This document shows, piece by piece, positions 34,091-40,480 of a stretch of DNA of 64,000 bases. Numbering within the stretch: the stretch's first letter is position 1; each line of letters starts with the position of its first letter. The DNA lies in the NCBI RefSeq assembly GCF_008831285.2, contig NC_045144.1:12633858-12697857 (forward strand), given 5' to 3'. Under the pieces are notes generated by a model. It was not told the origin of the DNA and did no database searches. It saw nothing but the letters and a program-made list of their open reading frames with translations. The DNA comes from Nymphaea colorata. Its lineage: Eukaryota > Streptophyta > Magnoliopsida > Nymphaeales > Nymphaeaceae. Made by a program: the position numbers and the translations under genes.

Positions 34091-34695
34091 TGCCAACTGG
34101 ATTTACACAGATATGCATGCATGAGTGCACACAGACATTATTTCAATAGTGGTTGAAACTCAGCTTGGGGATTGCTGATATTGATGACTTTTTGTAGAAT
34201 TTGCTTCCATTTCTTGAACCACTTTTGAGGAAATCAAGTGAGGGGAGGCGCAACTACTCTGTGGTCAGCAGCTTGCGCCAAAGTGAAAACCTGCAGGTAT
34301 GCCCTATTAAAGCTTGCAGAACTATCTAGGATTGCACATTATCAGTTGCATGCTATGAACATCAAGATAGTGTCATCGCAACAGTTTAGCTTGTTGTGCC
34401 ATTCTCCAACCCCTTTTATTCTTGTGTTTGTTTATGTGTGGTCTTTCTTGTCGTTGGAAAATCTGGATTTTGATTTGTTGCTGTCATTGTCAAGGTGAAG
34501 GAAGAACTGTATATGAATAGAAAGCGAATGGTGACAATAAGCAGTGAAAGCATGTGTTCACTATGCAACAAACGGATTGGCACTAGTGTTTTTGCAGTAT
34601 ACCCGAATGGCACCACACTTGTTCACTTTGTTTGCTTCAGAGATTCTCAAAATATGAAGGCTCTACGTGGCTCACCTGTTGTCAGAGGTGCTTAG
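10815..34695 (+). CDS. VPS39: Vacuolar sorting protein 39 (VPS39/Vam6) homologue, 3' two thirds of the gene
   Basis: Seven exons (listed separately) join into ~658 codons ending at TAG 34693-34695. VPS39 is a subunit of the HOPS tethering complex, which acts on late endosomes and the vacuole in membrane fusion; plant homologues are ~1000 residues. The window encodes the clathrin-repeat-like middle and the C-terminal zinc-binding domain (CSLC...HFVCF). The N-terminal citron-homology domain is absent. All splice sites seen are GT-AG, internal introns are phase 0 and no exon has a stop, so the gene looks functional. The 16.3-kb fourth intron contains two Copia elements in sense orientation. Recognition is from the family's conserved C-terminal sequence. 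Confidence 0.92.
11260..12823 (+). other. VPS39 intron, 1.56 kb, no other feature
   Basis: T-rich plant intron between canonical GT (11260) and AG (12822-12823). I see no transposon ends, ORF of interest or repeat in it. Confidence 0.7.
12824..13147 (+). CDS. VPS39: VPS39 exon 2 of window
   Basis: 324 nt (108 codons), phase 0 at both ends; acceptor ccag, donor aag/gtatgg. It encodes SSGAREIASILDTALIQALL, then ALELLKGPNYCNVKICE and EALNLLSQLVEE. These are helical repeats of the VPS39 middle domain (Vps39_1 region). Confidence 0.93.
13524..13745 (+). CDS. VPS39: VPS39 exon 3 of window
   Basis: 222 nt (74 codons), phase 0; acceptor tttttgcag, donor ttg/gtatat. It encodes PLCGSDPILVLDFSMRVLE, ETIELFLSGGVPPDLVNSYL and NLQNEL, conserved in plant VPS39. 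Confidence 0.93.
13834..14076 (+). CDS. VPS39: VPS39 exon 4 of window
   Basis: 243 nt (81 codons), phase 0, after a short 88-bp intron (13746-13833). It encodes VQFYLSQVLDCYASLSAQKK, LLKRLPLDALYEERALLLGR and HLALSLYVHK. The next exon, 30425, resumes at LHRPELALAYCDR, which fits the family sequence with no missing residues across the 16-kb intron. Confidence 0.93.
14700..15310 (-). pseudogene. hAT transposase C-terminal remnant
   Basis: Read on the minus strand, ~15250-15130 gives AEYHFNLALRYSATFKMDRE and ~14930-14760 gives MWWNTFWSDCPNLRSSAIR and SRSKRLNDLVHANI. This order matches the C-terminal dimerisation region (WW..FG...P.L...A.R.LS..CS...CE) of plant hAT transposases. Several stops and frameshifts interrupt it. 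The flank 14130-14700 is AT-rich and may be the 3' end of the same element. Non-functional. Confidence 0.7.
15630..15868. repeat. GA/CA microsatellite with a 110-bp tandem duplication
   Basis: A unit of (GA)n, gggttttaagact, a G-rich core and (CA)n occurs twice with a period of ~110 bp (agggttttaa at 15651 and at 15761). The copies are nearly identical, followed by a longer CA run. Reads like a young minisatellite in the intron. Confidence 0.85.
16062..16107. repeat. CA microsatellite
   Basis: Imperfect (CA)n run interrupted by atg and acg within the VPS39 intron. Confidence 0.85.
18128..18548 (+). repeat. 5' LTR of the intact Copia
   Basis: TG...CA ends, 421 bp. It contains internal short repeats of the type ctcctaggattctat and a CT-rich microsatellite near its 3' end. 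Confidence 0.95.
18378..18385 (+). promoter_or_regulatory. TATA box in the Copia 5' LTR
   Basis: tataaata within gggattataaatagagg, about 170 bp before the LTR end; it is also present in the 3' LTR. It is the likely core promoter for the element's RNA. Because the element is in sense with VPS39, the 3' LTR copy could start a transcript into downstream intron sequence. Confidence 0.65.
18549..18560 (+). promoter_or_regulatory. Primer binding site (initiator tRNA-Met)
   Basis: tggtatcagagc immediately follows the LTR, complementary to the 3' end of plant initiator tRNA-Met, the usual Copia primer. Confidence 0.9.
18770..23089 (+). CDS. Copia gag-pol polyprotein, intact
   Basis: The start chosen is ATG 18770 (MENLSHSSMSS), the first that fits gag homologues; the frame is open ~33 codons upstream. 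Domains: gag (LTEKLNHENYLIWKRQ-like region, ~res 20-220), zinc knuckle CFQCNKKGHMKAQC (~273), protease LDSGAATHVTG (~338), integrase HHCC finger (~500-540), integrase D,D,E (SDVWGPAP, CDGGGEY, E in VVERKHRH; ~563, 623, 662), RT (KARLVAKGF ~985, YVDDIV ~1115) and RNase H (DADWAG ~1280, STEAEYR ~1321). All catalytic residues I can check are present. The last Cys and the TAA stop lie inside the 3' LTR (TGTTAA). Confidence 0.96.
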   Translation: MENLSHSSMSSSFLPHLITEKLNHENYLIWKRQIMPFIRSQGLFGHLDGSTKAPPISVLQEIKNEAGEVIAVHEDNNPEHAMWMRRDQSLVAYILSTLSQQVLLSVSDDCTAEELWETLAYTFSQISEARIMYLKKEFQNLSKGSTSIMDYLGRIKAVADQLAASGNNISDKEKVQQTLNGLGHDYHAFITALEVLPVLPSFNELQGKLLQHEMNMKRVIERTDQGNSQNVLAMNVKFGKSHGNSNHGGRGILPTPHNQGMSPLDTSRKIPICFQCNKKGHMKAQCWFNPQNKNKGVRHDYKQGGQSSKSTAEDMQQLLMTAFSKMTIKQNEQGEWFLDSGAATHVTGNADKLTNLSPHYGRSCIITGDGKSHPITHIGNAHIPLSSSSLSLSNVVLAPNIKKNIISISKLIDDTSSSVEFTPSSVYVKDLQTKKMFARGERQGNMYVLKECLPKDSSTFDIGLKTFSLSHNASSVPSSCHFQSKVRGPNQFLESDLWHSRLGHCGRHFIEKLVTDSLIPRSSLPLTSSVKKCSSCGLCKSHVLPFHNINQRASKPFETIFSDVWGPAPIDSMSGSRYYVLFIDSYSRFTWIYFMKHKSEVPHIFRNFYAMIQTKFSSNVVHFQCDGGGEYSSLDFIEFLREKGITRQISCPYTPQQNGVVERKHRHIVESAMSMMHDTNVPISLWTEAFHTAVYIINCLPMTLLMSKSPYFTLLGKQPDYKNLKVFGCVCYVHVDAALRNKFQDKAIQCRFVGYADEYKGFRCYDPTTKRIKTSRNVIFDEHSFDNTNEMPMTIESYDPWTSTQLFNADPVIENDVPQSEDSERAIQPSDMAQSENQEDPTQSSSHHENNNEEQSNDAHRYSGLIYSRRLRDRDAHSEEDNMPHLRRSQRIRHPIHRWVSYDSLSLDFQLFMAKVGKEEEPTSFDQASKSHHWRKAMKEEMDALHECGTWEIVPRPHEKNVVGSKWVYKIKYKPDGSIERHKARLVAKGFTQQYGEDYDETFSPVIKMGTIRVIISLAVEYGWRLHQMDVKNAFLHGDLREEVYMEQPPGYTKGDSHAWVCKLRKSIYGLKQASRSWFDSFSCKIQECGFRRCPLDHSLFIYRKENIFTLLLIYVDDIVITGNSEKHIEEAKVLMMQNFKMKELGDLRFFLGVEIDRDNNRLTLTQQKYTLDLLKKSGMSDCKPVGTPSVLNQRLSAQDGELYEDPTQYRSIVGALQYLTFTRPDIIYAVNQVSQFMHAPKDTHMDAVKRILRYLKGTARDGLVYGKSENITTGHQLMTFTDADWAGDPDQRKSISGFCIFIGRNLVSWSCRKQKAVARSSTEAEYRCMAAGTAEVTWVRHLLEDIGEKIKTSMLMCDNQSAINIAFNPVQHGRTKHIEIDQHFVRQKVEDKEIQPIYVRTDEQVADLFTKGLTKERFWFLKGKLYMVQNHAQLEGGC
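23084..23504 (+). repeat. 3' LTR of the intact Copia
   Basis: 421 bp, one visible difference from the 5' copy. It supplies the stop codon of the polyprotein at 23087-23089. Confidence 0.95.
23934..24217 (+). repeat. 5' LTR of second Copia
   Basis: TG...CA ends. Contains inverted stretches around ggtacc (ggtaccgaggtgggctcggtacc at ~23995-24017) and a weak TATA-like ttatatt at ~24043. Confidence 0.93.
24218..24230 (+). promoter_or_regulatory. Primer binding site (initiator tRNA-Met)
   Basis: tggtatcagagcc directly after the LTR. A GC-rich leader (24240-24530) follows before the gag start. Confidence 0.9.
24533..25267 (+). pseudogene. Copia gag, ends at a premature TAG
   Basis: Start chosen at ATG 24533 (MAEAMGTQKD); an upstream in-frame ATG at 24503 lies in the leader. 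It encodes a UBN2/retrotran-gag type protein (TKDNYLSWSAALE, YGCKKRHLRTYQIKRSI, FLFLGGLRDEFESIRSQIL). TAG at 25265-25267 cuts it just before the zinc knuckle, which continues in the same frame (HCTHCNKLGHSVDFC at ~25277-25321) and stays open to ~25546. So the gag is either broken by one nonsense change or read through; see findings. Confidence 0.85.
25430..28844 (+). CDS. Copia pol (protease, integrase, RT, RNase H), open but out of frame with gag
   Basis: This frame is open from 25212, but coding similarity begins near 25430-25450 (LKELQAYISRLS), where it takes over from the gag frame. Protease VDSGATHHMTG (~25576), integrase HHCC (~26000-26110), D,D,E (SDVWGPS ~26175, TDNAREY ~26365, E in IAERKNRH ~26472; the usual PQQNG reads PPQND), RT YVDDMIVTG (~27870), RNase H DADWAG (~28370) and SVEAEYR (~28485). 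A 12-bp tandem repeat at ~25764-25787 duplicates LNLL. The TAG stop at 28842-28844 lies within the 3' LTR. Confidence 0.9.
28839..29121 (+). repeat. 3' LTR of second Copia
   Basis: Nearly identical to the 5' LTR. Followed by the agtcc target duplication. Confidence 0.94.
29245..29810. mobile_element. TIR-bounded non-autonomous DNA element (candidate MITE, ~566 bp)
   Basis: A perfect 15-bp inverted repeat, ccatagttggcaaac at 29245-29259 and its complement at 29796-29810, bounds a stretch with no ORF. The subterminal parts carry further short gact/gagtc motifs in inverted order. I could not identify a clear target duplication, so the superfamily is uncertain. Confidence 0.5.
30425..30868 (+). 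CDS. VPS39: VPS39 exon 5 of window
   Basis: 444 nt (148 codons), phase 0; acceptor tttgcag, donor cag/gtatgc. It encodes LHRPELALAYCDRVYENAL, SNIYLILLQIYLNPEKS, a variable serine-rich linker with KKIAEIEGADD and SSTDSGKSDVDGD, then AIDLLSRKWNRINGAQALR. This corresponds to the start of the C-terminal Vps39_2 domain. Confidence 0.94.
31560..32700 (-). mobile_element. 3' fragment of an L1-type LINE
   Basis: The minus strand encodes the zf-RVT domain that ends plant L1 ORF2: GRLPTLDRIQMAGI and CSFCRCGETNAHVLIKC at ~32400-32510, then KWLQARISGKWK-like and further degraded sequence to ~31750, and a 3' UTR to ~31560. Endonuclease and RT are absent, as expected for 5'-truncated LINE copies. No clear poly(A) or target duplication was found. 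Its right edge abuts the hAT remnant at ~32700. Confidence 0.7.
32697..33146 (-). pseudogene. hAT transposase N-terminal remnant (BED-type zinc finger)
   Basis: From ATG 33146 leftwards: MSNPTW, an in-frame TAG, then VNPKDRLKVARNFCKQ and GGISRFKHHIAGTH, a BED zinc finger as in plant hAT transposases. One expected Cys of the finger (CxxC) is Arg here. A basic low-complexity tail follows, and the frame ends against the LINE at ~32700. Catalytic parts are missing. Confidence 0.72.
33595..33637. repeat. TA microsatellite (left)
   Basis: Nearly pure (TA)n immediately left of the foldback element. Confidence 0.9.
33640..34024. mobile_element. MITE-like foldback element embedded in TA repeats
   Basis: The left end (33648-33691: taccagacct, cttgggtaagg, agaccagacctatta) is the imperfect inverted repeat of the right end (33973-34020: aataggtctg, cccaag, cctggtttttacc). 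The ~45-bp arms enclose ~285 bp without coding capacity. Both sides run directly into (TA)n, so target duplication cannot be separated from the microsatellite. Resembles MITEs that insert into TA microsatellites. Confidence 0.65.
34026..34090. repeat. (TA)n(GA)n microsatellite (right)
   Basis: (TA)n from 34026 to ~34064 passing into (GA)n to 34090, ~107 bp before the next VPS39 exon. Confidence 0.92.
34198..34296 (+). CDS. VPS39: VPS39 exon 6 of window
   Basis: 99 nt (33 codons), phase 0; acceptor tttttgtag, donor cag/gtatgc. It encodes NLLPFLEPLLRKSSE and VVSSLRQSENLQ, conserved in the VPS39 C-terminal domain. Confidence 0.92.
34495..34695 (+). CDS. VPS39: VPS39 last exon with zinc-binding C-terminus
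   Basis: The acceptor is caag before 34495; it follows a 198-bp intron. It encodes VKEELYMNRKRMV, then CSLCNKRIGTSVFAVYPNG and HFVCFRDSQNMKA, a RING-like Cys/His cluster that in HOPS subunits supports complex assembly. The stop TAG is at 34693-34695. The last residues (GSPVVRGA) diverge from other species, which is normal for this end. Confidence 0.93.
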   Translation: MKEELYMNRKRMVTISSESMCSLCNKRIGTSVFAVYPNGTTLVHFVCFRDSQNMKALRGSPVVRGA

Positions 34696-35036
34696 CCGGC
34701 ACCGTGAATTCCAGAGAATGGTTTAGTTGTCCTATTCATTTTGTTCCCAGTGGCTTCAGCAGCCCATGATGTTCGTTCAGTCTCCTTCTGTTAAGGAAGA
34801 ACAGTATTGGCAACAGCTAAATCTTATGTGCTTACTCGAATGCCAAATACGTATCTTCCAATTCCAACCAGCGTTGGAGTCCTGTTTCATTTTGCTCAAT
34901 CAATGATTTGTCTGTGTGTGTGTGACTCTGGGTAGCATGTACAATGTCAAGCCGTTGTATTGTCCTTTTTAATTGCAGTAAAGCATGTGTTGTATAAAAC
35001 GTTTTGCCTTTGTAATAAATGATATTGCTTTGGTTT
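34696..35036 (+). promoter_or_regulatory. VPS39 3' UTR and polyadenylation signal
   Basis: The T-rich region after the stop contains a tgtgtgtgtg motif near 34914 and AATAAA at 35014-35019, a plausible near-upstream polyadenylation element. The actual cleavage site cannot be read from sequence. Confidence 0.55.
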
Positions 35037-35039
35037 CTT

Positions 35040-36055
35040 TCCAGTTTTAGTTGGCTATTTAGACGGCATCTGATATGAAGAACCTTATTTTCTTAGAACA
35101 CGTTTTCAAAATAGATGTTCTAAGAACCATGTTCTTCTTCAAGGAAAGAAGACGGAATTATGTCCATCATTTTTTAGTTATTGAATCTAGGAACAATCAC
35201 TCTTTTCTTGCTTTGCTTTCTTTCCAGTTTAAGCAAACAACGCTCATTTGACCAAATACCCTCGTAGAGAACTTGTTTATATCAGCCTCTCTCTCCTCCT
35301 GGATCACTAAGGGCATTTTCGCCTGATAGAAATAAAAAAACTTGGCATTATAATTGGCTGTAGACCCTCCATTCAAACATGGTCTCAATTAAATCCCTCT
35401 GAACTTGGGATTTGACCCAAAAAAATATTTTACCTGTACTTTTACTAGCCTCGAACTCTACACAGCCAGACAGCCAGACGAGTAACGAAATCTCTTCACC
35501 CAAAATTGAATCCCATTTAAGCAGTTAGGGGCTGCTTTTTACCATTCCACTTGCAAGATCAATCGTCAAACAATATTTGATCCAACATTGGTAGTTGAAC
35601 ATGGATTTCTTATTTTTTGTATCTTTGTTTGTTGTATGCTGAATATAGCTAGGTACTTGGGTCCATAGGTACTTCGGTCCATAAGATAGGGTGAAGCTTG
35701 ATTTTTTTCAGGGGCGAGTCAAATGATCCATCGAACTTATCGGGATAGGGCCAAACTAAATCTGAGTAGGACCAAACTAAATCCAAATAAAAAATACATT
35801 ACCCAACAAAAAATTTTCAATTTTTGTAATGTATTTTTTTTTTCCAAGTAATTGGGGCAGGCCACTGCCTAGGGCTCCCCCTCTCTGCCTTTGCATGGAC
35901 GTAAAGGATGGAGGTAAAGGTTAGATGAATGTAAAGCTTATCCTGAACATGCTGCCATATGTGATATGAGATACAGAGAGAGAAAAAGTTATTTTATGAA
36001 GTCGATTTACTAAAACGGATAGGATAGTAATAAACTAACATTTTTTTAGGATTAA
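35040..36055. other. Intergenic sequence, no gene seen
   Basis: AT-rich, with short open frames only. A dispersed-repeat origin is likely in parts, but I recognise no family. Confidence 0.5.
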
Positions 36056-36056
36056 C

Positions 36057-36057
<1 letters not shown>

Positions 36058-36140
<83 letters not shown>

Positions 36141-36159
36141 TGGAGAGAGAGAGAGAGAG
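36058..36159. repeat. (TA)n(GA)n compound microsatellite
   Basis: TA repeats to ~36099 followed by GA repeats with two tgga interruptions to ~36159. Confidence 0.92.
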
Positions 36160-36512
36160 GCGAATCTAACATTTTTTTTTTAAAAATCGTGATAAATTAA
36201 ATGGCCATTTAAGACTTAAAAAACCACATCTTTTTAAAAACAACGTATTTTTTTTGAAAAAAACATTAAAAACGAAACGAACACTTTTTTTCATTTTTTT
36301 CAGTGTTTTAATGCTAAATAATTTTTTTTTATTTATTGCAAATCTATTTATCTTTTGATGTTCATGTTATTAGTTTTTCACTTATTTTATTTTTCTCTTA
36401 CTTTCATTTTTTTAAAATTTTTTTAAAAAATTTATGAAATAAACCACACCATTTAAAACTCAAAGATAAACTCCAGGATGTTATTTGTATAGGAAAACAT
36501 CAAATGAGGACC

Positions 36513-37087
36513 CTCAACTGATCTTTTTTAATATTACTTTCTTTTTTTTTTTTGTTGTGATGGAGGAGGGAAGGAGTATTCTTACCGTCAAATGATGGTG
36601 CCCAGGTCACCGGCTGGTGCCCCCGACAGTCCCAAACCGCTGGACTACAACGACGGACGGCCTGGGCACCGCCATCGGCCTTCAGAGGAGGATGATTCCC
36701 TCTCCCTCTGAACATACGGGACGAAGGAATACCATCCCCTCACAGGTCGACAGCTGCACACAAACTGTTGGTACGTACTACGTGGCTGTCAGTTCGTTGG
36801 GCGGGGAGGGCCGATGGGTTGGGCGGCACTGGCGTTAGCTGGTAGGAGGGAGGGAGCGGGGTTACTCCCCTTCCATCGCCTGACAGGGGCACCCAAGCCG
36901 TCAGCTGCTGGGAGGGGGAGGAACCCTTCTCCCTCCTGCACGCTTGGGAGGAACGGGGAACTCCTGCCTTCTGGTCAGCAGGCACCCCTGAATGGTGGTA
37001 GACCGTCCAGCGGCACTGCTGTTGGATGGCGGAAGGAAAAATTTCATGAAAAGAAGATATGACTTATAATTTGTAAAAAAACAAATG
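36513..37087. repeat. GC-rich insert flanked by an 11-bp direct repeat
   Basis: aaatgaggacc occurs at 36502-36512 and 37088-37098 and brackets ~575 bp that is far more GC-rich (36560-37030) than its surroundings. The right end is A-rich (gtaaaaaaac). This looks like a retroposed or transposed insert with a target duplication. Small open frames on both strands are not recognisable. Confidence 0.45.
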
Positions 37088-37099
37088 AAATGAGGACCA

Positions 37100-39950
37100 T
37101 CAGATCAAAAAATGAATGATTATCAACCTTTGATGTCTTTAGATGTCACCTGAATTGTAGAGGTAGTTGGTTGCTGTCTATTAAGATATGACAGACAGGA
37201 TGTCATTTACATCACATTAGGATTAGGATATGACATACACGATCTCATTTTCATCCCACTATTGTCTGTTTTCATGTGTTTGTGTTTTTTAAGATCAGTT
37301 TTATCTATTATATATGTTTGTCAGCTATATGAAATTATATCCATATCAAATCAAATTTGGTGCATTAGAAGAACACTAAGTCGAACCCCACAAGAAAGAA
37401 CACATTCAACTGGCAAGTTTAACTTTTTTTTCCCTTTCTTTTGTGAAACATTGGAAAGGGAAAGACACAAAATCTTTGTTTTTTAATCGACATAAAAAGA
37501 TATTTTATGAGCATTTCCTTAAAAGGATAGCGGTAGCTGGGGCAAAGCCCGCTTTCTTTGCTCAGCGAATGAGAGAGATATTGAGAGGAAAAAACACGTT
37601 GTTTGTCTTTCTTTCCGATTAATGAACAAGAAGGAAGCTCGCGACTATCCTTGCTTCGCAGCTCTCTCCTACAAGTCCACTTCGCTCGTACAAAGCACTA
37701 GAAAGTAGTCTGTCGCAAAAAAGAAAGAAAGCCCATCTGATAGGGATCACTTGGATTATTAAAATAACTACGTTACCTGTTCCATATGTCATGAATATTT
37801 ATATCTACATGTTTTAAGCAACACACAGGCAATCTCACGTTAGATTGGTTATGTCAAAATAGTCTTTTCAAGTTGCAATCAGCAAACATTTATTAAGAGA
37901 ATATTACAGTTTGAGGTAACAACGTGTAAGCCCCCTAATTCAGAACATTCAATTTATTGAACATTAGTTTCCGATAGTAGTCTTTTTTCTCGGTTTTTAC
38001 ATTCCAAGAGCATGCCCCATAGTTATTATAAGGAAATAAAAAAGGAGAATATACATAAAAATGTATGACATGAAGGTGGTACATGAGTCCACAGAGCCAA
38101 CTTTACCATGTTCTTCAACTTTGGATCTTATTTAATGATACAACTATAGAAAAAATCTTGGTTCTGTCACTGGTCAGTTTAGGCCTCGAGCTCCATAAGC
38201 ACTAGTTTTCAACGCATGCAAATCTATAGGCCACGGTTTGTATGACCAGGGGAAGTCCACCAGCCTCTCAACCAACCGAGGCTTGGGCTTCCCTTCTAAG
38301 ACACGATGGGCAATTATACCAGAAACCGATATTACATACAAACTAACAAAGTAGAAAGAAAAGAAAACATGCCACAAAGATAACACTACTCTTTCTTTGC
38401 CGAACGAAGGAAGAATATGAAGTAATTAAACAAGCAACACACTGCCCTTATTTATCCAGCCTATGAAATTTCATCAACATTCACACTACAAAGAGCTAAA
38501 AGTTCGGCACTAGACTACCAGGCCAAGCAGCCATGGGTGCTCGCACCTCTACTGTCCATCCATTTCAATTTCGATGGAACAATTATATGGCCAGCTTCTG
38601 TCAAGAACGGCAGCAACTCTGCCTTCAATCTTTACAGGCTTTAAACAATATTTACAAATTCATGTTGCTCGCTGCATATGCTTTGTTTCTAACTATAATA
38701 CAAGTGAAAGAAAGAAAAAGAAAAAAGGAAAAAGCAATTGATACTTTGACATCTGTAAACAGTCTTTGGAGTGAATTAAACTAATGGGCTGAGGCATGTT
38801 GCAATGAGATCTGGCACACCATCGAAAACCAAGAATTACATTTTCTACAAATAGCAGGGGCAAGAGAATGAGCTATTGTTTTTTCAGCAGTAACAAAAAT
38901 GGTCGTTGTTTCTGTCATTTTTTCCTGGCATTTTTTCCTGGCCAATGGGGGAATGACATCACCCCCACTCTACTCGCTTGTTCCTCAAGGCGCAACTTGA
39001 CACAGAGCCCGTGAACTGCAGCACCTCTCTTTTCAAAATAAACATTTTCTTTACAAAGAAGAGAAATACAATGCGAGGCAAAGAAATCGTACAGCACTGC
39101 TAACCCTGTATTTAAGAGACAAAGAACATACAAAGGTGAGAATATGATGACTATAAGTGCTCTGCTAATCATGTAAAAGTAAAAGCCACAGAACATGAAG
39201 TTATTTTAAAAATATAGCCGCAGAATGCCCTCATGACCACAAAATAACAATCAGTTATATTAGTAAGAAAAGCATTGAGTTGTCAATTGAAGAAAAGAGA
39301 TTAGTGATAACATGTTGCACAGGATCTGTAAGGAGAACCATACAGCTGTGAAAACCTTAAAAGAGAAAAAACGACCAAAGTAGATAATGTAGATCAAACT
39401 CCCCAACAGATTATACAGGAAAGAAATTCGATGAGATCCAACGAAAAACAAAACAAAATGAAGAGGAAAAGATTGCGATGTTGCCAAATAGAACACATCT
39501 TAGAAAGAAAAACAATAGGCAAAAACAAAATTGACCGAAAGGGATCACTTTTTATTCTAGATGAAAAAAGAATCAGGAAGAAGTTCCAAGACTAAGAACA
39601 TCAACTAAAGACTACTTTTCGTTCTCCACCAACACATACTAAAAGGGGAAACCAAATACTACAATGGAAAAACAGAGCAAAAATAGAAACAGCCACCTTA
39701 TTCATCGGATTCAGGGGCAATAGTCACTCACTCGAGGAAAGATGACGTGAAAGAGGGGAAAACACAAAGGAAACAACCGTTAGAAGAATGAAAAGAAAAC
39801 ATCGGTGGAAAAAGGAATTGATTCAAGTTCGCATCGAATTGCAGCATTTGAAAACAAAAACCCCAGATTGAATCATCAAAAAACAATTCAACAAACTGAT
39901 CCACAGAACAAAGGACATATAATCAGTATCATAATTTCATTTTAATCAAT
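37100..39950. other. Intergenic sequence
   Basis: Mostly AT-rich. 37525-37745 has a different texture (gctggggcaaagcccgc, gaaggaagctcgcgac) reminiscent of plant mitochondrial DNA. A minus-strand open frame at 38386-38174 ends with a peptide of ordinary composition (KPKPRLVERLVDFPW) that I do not recognise and that could be an exon fragment. No H2A second exon was found here. Confidence 0.35.
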
Positions 39951-39952
39951 AC

Positions 39953-40147
39953 CTCGACTGCGAGATACTCGAGCACGGCAGAGAGGTACTGAGGCGCACC
40001 CGTACCGACTCGCTCTGCATACTTTCCGACTTTGAGAAATCGGGCGATCCTACCCACTGAAAACTGCAGAGCGGTCTTCTGCGATCGAGATACCGACTTT
40101 GATGACTTGGGTGTCCCAGGCCCGCCCTTGGTTCCTGTAGAACTCAT
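39953..40147 (-). pseudogene. Histone H2A first exon, isolated
   Basis: From ATG 40147 the minus strand encodes 65 residues of an H2A: SSTGTKGG at the start, [32 protein letters not shown] and [12 protein letters not shown], then a GT donor at the site where plant H2A genes have their intron. The residues expected next (the LELAGNAARDNK region) were not found in 5 kb downstream. Several normally fixed positions are changed (FPVGR reads FSVGR, GAGAPVY reads GTGAPQY, GGRGKP reads GGPGTP). An orphan or decaying gene is most likely; a very long intron is possible. Confidence 0.7.
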
Positions 40148-40194
40148 CCTCCTTCTTCTTTTCCTTGCAGAATACAATAACAGAAGATGCAGGA

Positions 40195-40480
40195 AACCCT
40201 AACCCTGAGAGGAGACGAAGGAGAAGGAGAGAAAGATTATTTAATGACAGCGTTCAAACTAGATTGATCAGCAACAGATTCCACAGCTTAAAAATACAGC
40301 AATCTGTCGATGAGGACGAGGGCAGCTCGGAGCGGAGTCAGAGGAGAAGGAGAGAAAGAGAAAGGGCAATGGCAGCTCAGGGCGGAGATGGAGACGGAGG
40401 AGAAGGAGAGAAAGAGAAAGGGCGACGGCAGCAGAGGCCCAGGTTGCTCTGTTCCACACCTCGGAACAGCATGGAACAAA
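40195..40480. repeat. Purine-rich repeats upstream of the H2A exon
   Basis: A gaggagaaggagagaaag-type block recurs at ~40207, ~40340 and ~40397, with gcggcag/gagacgg spacers. It lies where an H2A leader or promoter would be; no clear TATA box was chosen. Confidence 0.5.

Larger units (their letters stand above)
30869..34197 (+). other. 3.3-kb VPS39 intron with transposon debris
   Basis: Canonical GT at 30869 and tag acceptor ending 34197. It holds a LINE tail, a hAT N-terminal remnant and a foldback element in a TA microsatellite, listed separately. 30869-31560 is AT-rich with no recognised gene; 33480-33595 carries repeated gatacg/gtatca motifs that may be the hAT terminus. Confidence 0.7.

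Noticed and set aside
38174-38386. Minus-strand 70-codon frame as a host exon
   Set aside because: Peptide not recognised, no partner exon found; mentioned only in the intergenic entry.
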